A stretch of 18,401 nucleotides of DNA from NCBI GenBank assembly GCA_048498995.1, contig JBEHWX010000110.1, positions 1 through 18,401 of the forward strand, in the 5' to 3' direction. Position numbers and translations under genes: made by a program. This document shows positions 14,849 to 18,401 of the stretch, piece by piece (positions within the stretch are counted from its first letter, which is position 1; each line of letters begins with the position of its first letter). This DNA is from JBEHWX01 sp048498995 (GTDB taxonomy: Bacteria > Bacteroidota > Ignavibacteria > OLB7). The notes under the pieces are model-generated. The model had not been told where the DNA came from, did not search any database, and saw only the letters and a program-made list of their open reading frames with translations.

Positions 14849-16144
14849 TCAGGCAAGGCCGGCGCGCTCGAAGATGTAGTCGACGTGCCTGATCGACTTC
14901 TGTAGATCGCAGAGCTCGTCGATCCGCTCCGACGGGACGATCGCGGTCAGCTCGGCGTCGCGCTTGAGCACGTCGGCGAAGTTCTCGCGGGTCTTCCAGA
15001 CCTCCATCGCGTTCCGCTGTACGATCCGATAGGCATCCTCGCGGCTCATCCCCTTCTTGGCCAGCTCCAGCAGAATGGTCTGCGAGAAGTGGAGGCCGCT
15101 GGTGATCGAGAGGTTCTTCATCATGTTCTCCGGGTAGACCAGGAGCTTGTCCACCATGGAGGTCATCTTGTCGAGGATATAGTCGAGGGCGATCGTGGAA
15201 TCGGGGCAGATCACGCGCTCGACCGAGGAGTGGCTGATATCGCGCTCGTGCCAGAGCGGGACGTTCTCCATGGCGGCGATGGCGTTGGCGCGGATGATCC
15301 GGGCCATGCCGCAGATCCGCTCGGAGATGATCGGGTTGCGCTTGTGGGGCATCGCCGAGCTCCCCTTCTGTCCGGCCGAGAAGTACTCCTCGGCCTCGAG
15401 CACCTCGGTGCGCTGGAGATGGCGGATCTCGGTGGCGAACTGATCGAGCGTGGAGGCGATGACGCCGAGCGTGGCCATGAACTCCGCGTGGCGATCGCGC
15501 TGGATCACCTGCGTGGTGACCGGATCCGGCTTCAGGCCGAGGTGCTCGCAGACGTACTCCTCCACCTTCGGGCTCAGGTGCTCGAAGGTGCCGACGGCGC
15601 CGGAGATCTGTCCGTAGGCGATCACGTCGATGGCGCGCGTCATCCGCTCGATGTTCCGGAGCGTTTCCTGGTACCAGAGGGCGAGCTTCAGTCCGAAGGT
15701 GATCGGCTCGGCGTGGATGCCGTGGGAGCGTCCGATCATGATCGTGTACTTGAACTCGCGGGCACGGCGGGCCAGCACGTCGCGCAGCGCCTCCAGGTCG
15801 CGCAGCAGGATCTCGCCGGCCTGCTTGAGCTGCACGGCCAGGCAGGTGTCGAGCACGTCGGAGGAGGTCATGCCGAGGTGAACGTAGCGGGAGGGCTCAC
15901 CGACGTATTCGGCGACGTTGGTCAGGAAGGCGATCACGTCGTGCTTGGTGGTCTCCTCGATCTCGAGAACGCGGGCCACGTCGAAGTTACCCCGCTCCCT
16001 GACGGCGCGCGCGGCCTCGACCGGGACCTCGCCGAGCTCGGCCTGTGCCTCGACGGCGAGGGTCTCGATCTCCAGCCAGATCCTGTACTTGTTCTCGTCC
16101 TGCCAGATGCTCCCCATCTCGGGGCGGGTATAGCGTTCGATCAT
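14849..16144 (-). CDS. purB: Adenylosuccinate lyase
   Basis: The protein has 431 residues, the same length as the Bacillus-type enzyme. It removes fumarate from SAICAR and from adenylosuccinate, two steps of purine synthesis in the cytoplasm, as a homotetramer. The family signature GSSAMPHKRNP is at 261-271, with catalytic Ser262/263 on a mobile loop and Lys268. Other conserved sites: KHDV with His68, HLGMTSSDVLDT with His89, and GRSHGIHAEPITFG with His141 as general acid. The N-terminus MIERYTRPEMGSIW is the normal family start, so ATG 16144 is secure although no ribosome site precedes it. The upstream leader can form alternative hairpins (16154-16187). The gene diverges from the Lrp-type regulator across about 126 bases. 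Confidence 0.96.
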   Translation of the reverse strand: MIERYTRPEMGSIWQDENKYRIWLEIETLAVEAQAELGEVPVEAARAVRERGNFDVARVLEIEETTKHDVIAFLTNVAEYVGEPSRYVHLGMTSSDVLDTCLAVQLKQAGEILLRDLEALRDVLARRAREFKYTIMIGRSHGIHAEPITFGLKLALWYQETLRNIERMTRAIDVIAYGQISGAVGTFEHLSPKVEEYVCEHLGLKPDPVTTQVIQRDRHAEFMATLGVIASTLDQFATEIRHLQRTEVLEAEEYFSAGQKGSSAMPHKRNPIISERICGMARIIRANAIAAMENVPLWHERDISHSSVERVICPDSTIALDYILDKMTSMVDKLLVYPENMMKNLSITSGLHFSQTILLELAKKGMSREDAYRIVQRNAMEVWKTRENFADVLKRDAELTAIVPSERIDELCDLQKSIRHVDYIFERAGLA

Positions 16145-16153
16145 CGTCGTGTG

Positions 16154-16187
16154 CCGGGGAATGAACAGTCCCCGTGGGGCCGGGGAC
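16154..16187 (-). promoter_or_regulatory. Mutually exclusive hairpins in the purB leader
   Basis: Three short segments can pair in two ways. Segment B, 16168-16174 (gtccccg on plus), is an exact complement of C, 16181-16187 (cggggac), and six of its bases also pair with A, 16155-16160 (cgggga). In purB mRNA the A segment lies about 10 bases before the start codon, where a ribosome site would be. The AT-rich 16190-16240 beyond it is the likely divergent promoter. A regulatory role is only inferred. Confidence 0.3.
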
Positions 16188-16270
16188 GGAGTTAATAAAA
16201 AGTATGTCGCGAGATAGCGCGCTTAATTTTCTTCCGTATGTTTGCCCCATCTCCTAACGAATTAAGGCCA

Positions 16271-16810
16271 ATGCGACTATCAACCGATCTCGACCCGATC
16301 GATGTCGAGATTCTGAGGGCACTTCAGCGGAACGGGCGGATGGCCCTCGGGGCGCTCGCCGAACAGGTGAAGCTTTCCAGTCCCGCCGTTGCCGAGCGTC
16401 TCAGGAAGCTCGAGGAGCGGGGGGTGATCGTCGGGTTCACCGCGCAGCTTGCACCGAAGCATCTGGCGCTGGACATCACGGCGTTCATCCACGTGCGGGT
16501 CGATTCCTCGCGGCACTACCCGACGTTTCTGGCGCGGGTGGTCGAGCACGAGGAGGTCATGGAGTGCCACGCGATCACCGGTGACGCATCCCATCTGTTG
16601 AAGATCAGGACGCGGAACACCTCGACGCTGGAGCAGTTGCTGGCCGAGATCCAGCGCTGGCCCGGAGTGACCGGCACGCGGACGAGCCTGGTGCTGTCGA
16701 CCAACAAGGAGACGCTGGCGCTCCCGCTGGGGCACGCCGAGGAGATCGTCGGCGAGAACCGGCCGGCGCGGGAGGGGAAGCGGGGCTCGCTTCCGGCGGA
16801 GAAGGGATAA
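16271..16810 (+). CDS. Lrp/AsnC-family transcriptional regulator
   Basis: The protein has 179 residues. The N-terminal winged helix-turn-helix is typical: LDPIDVEILRALQRNGRM, then helices over about 27-46 (ALAEQVKLSSPAVAERLRKLEERG). The C-terminal RAM domain (about 65-150) carries the ligand/oligomer fold: TAFIHVRVDS, CHAITGDASHLLKIRT and a closing beta strand near TSLVLS. Such proteins bind DNA as octamers and sense amino acids, often controlling amino-acid or nitrogen genes and themselves. ATG 16271 starts where Lrp proteins usually do, with a weak TAAGG just upstream; ATG 16238 would add 11 residues. A charged tail of about 25 residues beyond the usual end is odd. It lies 70 bases before glnA on the same strand, which makes glnA a likely target. 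The effector is unknown. Confidence 0.88.
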   Translation: MRLSTDLDPIDVEILRALQRNGRMALGALAEQVKLSSPAVAERLRKLEERGVIVGFTAQLAPKHLALDITAFIHVRVDSSRHYPTFLARVVEHEEVMECHAITGDASHLLKIRTRNTSTLEQLLAEIQRWPGVTGTRTSLVLSTNKETLALPLGHAEEIVGENRPAREGKRGSLPAEKG

Positions 16811-16880
16811 AATTAGAGAATTACCGCGATAGCGTTTGTCTCAATAACTCATCATTGTATTTCAGCAGGGAGTACAACTC

Positions 16881-18224
16881 ATGGCGATGACCAAAGAGGA
16901 CGTTCTCAAGCTCGCAGCCGAGAAGAACGTGCAGTTCGTCAACCTCCAGTTCACCGATATCATCGGTGTGCTCAAGGCGGTCACGATTCCGGTGTGGAAG
17001 CTGGAGGACGCGATCGACCAGAACGTCTGGTTCGACGGATCCTCGATCGAGGGCTTCACCCGGATTCATGAGAGCGACATGTTCCTGAAGCCGGACCTGG
17101 ATACCTTCGCGGTGATTCCCTGGACGATCGGCTCCCCGAGCGGAACCCGCGCCCGCATCATCTGCGACGTGTTCATGCCGGACGGCGAGCCGTTCGAGGG
17201 GGATCCGCGCCGGATCCTGAAGCGCCAGCTCGAGCGCGCCAAGAAGCTCGGCTACGTCTTCAACGTCGGCCCGGAGCTCGAGTTCTTCCTGTTCAAGCGG
17301 GGCGCCGACGGCAAGCTCGGACCGATCCTGCACGATGAGGCCGGCTACTTCGACCAGACCTCCGACGCGGCCACCGAGATCCGCCAGGAGATGACCTTCG
17401 CCCTGCAGGCCTTCGGCATCGACGTCGAGGCGCTGCATCACGAGGTGGCCATGGCGCAGCACGAGATCGACTTCCGCTACTGCGACGCCCTCACCGGTGC
17501 CGACGCGGCGGTGACGCTCCGCTTCGCGCTCAAGTCGATCGCCCAGCGCCACAACCTGCACGCGACCTTCATGCCGAAGCCGATCGCCGGCATCAACGGC
17601 TCGGGCATGCACGTTCACCAGTCGCTCTTCACGACCGACGGCAAGAACATGATGTTCGACAAGGACGGCATCTACTCGCTGAGCGATTTCGCCCAGAACT
17701 TCATCGCCGGCCAGATGCACCACATCAAGGCACTCAACGCGATCCTGAACCCGACGGTCAACAGCTACAAGCGTCTGGTGGTCGGCTACGAGGCTCCGGT
17801 GAACGTGGCGTGGGGACAGAAGAACCGCTCGGTGCTGATCCGCGTGCCGCGCTACACGCCGGGCCGCGAGAAGGCGGTGCGCGTCGAGATCCGCTGCCCG
17901 GATCCGGCCAGCAATCCGTACCTGGTCTTCGCCGTGCTCCTGGCCACCGGCCTGGACGGCGTCGAGAAGAAGATGACCCCGCCGGCTCCGGTCGAGGACG
18001 ACATCTTCGAGATGACGGCGCACGAGATCGAGGAGCGGGGCATCGGCGCGGTGGCCGGCAACCTGCAGGAGGCGCTCGAGTCGCTGAAGGAGAACCAGGT
18101 GGTGCGCGAGGCGCTCGGCGAGTTCACCTTCGAGAAGTTCTACAAGGCGAAGATGGCCGAGTGGGATGCCTACCGTATCTCGGTCTCCCAGTGGGAGCTG
18201 GACAACTACCTCGAGATCTACTGA
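16881..18224 (+). CDS. glnA: Glutamine synthetase, type I (GSI-alpha-like)
   Basis: The protein has 447 residues. It joins ammonia to glutamate using ATP, the main entry of nitrogen, as a cytoplasmic dodecamer. Motifs in order: WFDGSSIEGF (the beta-grasp latch), GPELEFFLF (metal site), HHEVAMAQHEIDFRY, GSGMHVHQSLF (second metal/ATP site), NPTVNSYKRLVVGYEAP (glutamate flap), and RVEIRCPDPASNPYL. I see neither the NLYDLP adenylylation site nor the insertion of GSI-beta enzymes. That places it with the alpha type, controlled by feedback and transcription rather than adenylylation. ATG 16881 is preceded by GGGAG at 16868-16872, eight bases away, a good ribosome site. The 70-base AT-rich gap after the Lrp-type gene may hold its own promoter, but I see no clean -35/-10 pair. 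Confidence 0.96.
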   Translation: MAMTKEDVLKLAAEKNVQFVNLQFTDIIGVLKAVTIPVWKLEDAIDQNVWFDGSSIEGFTRIHESDMFLKPDLDTFAVIPWTIGSPSGTRARIICDVFMPDGEPFEGDPRRILKRQLERAKKLGYVFNVGPELEFFLFKRGADGKLGPILHDEAGYFDQTSDAATEIRQEMTFALQAFGIDVEALHHEVAMAQHEIDFRYCDALTGADAAVTLRFALKSIAQRHNLHATFMPKPIAGINGSGMHVHQSLFTTDGKNMMFDKDGIYSLSDFAQNFIAGQMHHIKALNAILNPTVNSYKRLVVGYEAPVNVAWGQKNRSVLIRVPRYTPGREKAVRVEIRCPDPASNPYLVFAVLLATGLDGVEKKMTPPAPVEDDIFEMTAHEIEERGIGAVAGNLQEALESLKENQVVREALGEFTFEKFYKAKMAEWDAYRISVSQWELDNYLEIY

Positions 18225-18266
18225 TCCGGGATCTCTCGATCCGGGACCTCCGATCCGGGATCTACC
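18223..18266. repeat. Three imperfect 14-15 bp tandem repeats after glnA
   Basis: Units gatccgggatctctc (18223-18237), gatccgggacctcc (18238-18251) and gatccgggatctacc (18252-18266) begin inside the glnA stop codon. A partial fourth, gatcgata, follows. The remaining bases to 18401 are GC-rich, with no gene I can support. Confidence 0.75.
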
Positions 18267-18401
18267 GATCGATACCCGCGGCCCTGGCGCCGCGCGGGCC
18301 GAACATGCGAAGCCCATCACCACGCCGGTGCCGGTCCAGCCCCACACCACGCCCCGGTCGGCCCGCCCGTCCGCCACCGCTTCGCCGACGAGACGGGTTC
18401 G

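Noticed and set aside
16821..18377. A 518-codon minus-strand frame opposite glnA
   Set aside because: It is the complement of a highly conserved gene and shows no domain.

Overview
The window is GC-rich chromosomal DNA from a bacterium I cannot name. The best clues are a secretion-system type IX-like C-terminal sorting domain on the first protein (about 360-609), a secreted lipoprotein in the style of Bacteroidetes/Chlorobi-type families, a fused NarI/HdrD membrane iron-sulfur protein, and many genes with weak or no Shine-Dalgarno sequence. Together these suggest a high-GC member of the FCB group (for example an uncultured Chlorobiota, Kapabacteria or Eisenbacteria-type lineage). This is inference. 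I see no tRNA, rRNA, CRISPR array, transposase, integrase or phage gene.

Layout. At 1-609 a short minus-strand fragment of threonyl-tRNA synthetase abuts the C-terminal part of a secreted BNR-repeat protein: a chimeric or rearranged junction. At 739-3272 a purine permease is followed by a secreted serine hydrolase, ending at a strong bidirectional terminator. At 3570-5642 (minus) lies a membrane-bound iron-sulfur oxidoreductase. At 5876-7951 (minus) a glutamate-racemase-like gene sits 3 bases behind a two-domain protein. Its N-terminal half has the strand/helix order and His/Cys positions of a caspase-like (clan CD/CHAT) fold, and its C-terminal half is a SAM methyltransferase. The type II NADH dehydrogenase gene (8193-9428, plus) diverges from this pair.

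At 9798-13301 lies a small cell-envelope island: two exported proteins that look like diverged paralogues of one barrel-like family, then a large lipoprotein. By eye it is less GC-rich than its surroundings, especially from 10480 on. At 13432-16144 (minus) are murG and purB. At 16271-18224 (plus) an Lrp/AsnC regulator precedes glnA, a natural pairing for nitrogen control.

Most genes are housekeeping: purine uptake and synthesis, peptidoglycan precursor steps, respiratory electron transfer and ammonia assimilation. The least explained items are the caspase-like/methyltransferase fusion with its atypical racemase partner, the exported paralogue pair with the lipoprotein, and short tandem repeats of 14-17 bases that recur just after stop codons and once inside a signal peptide.
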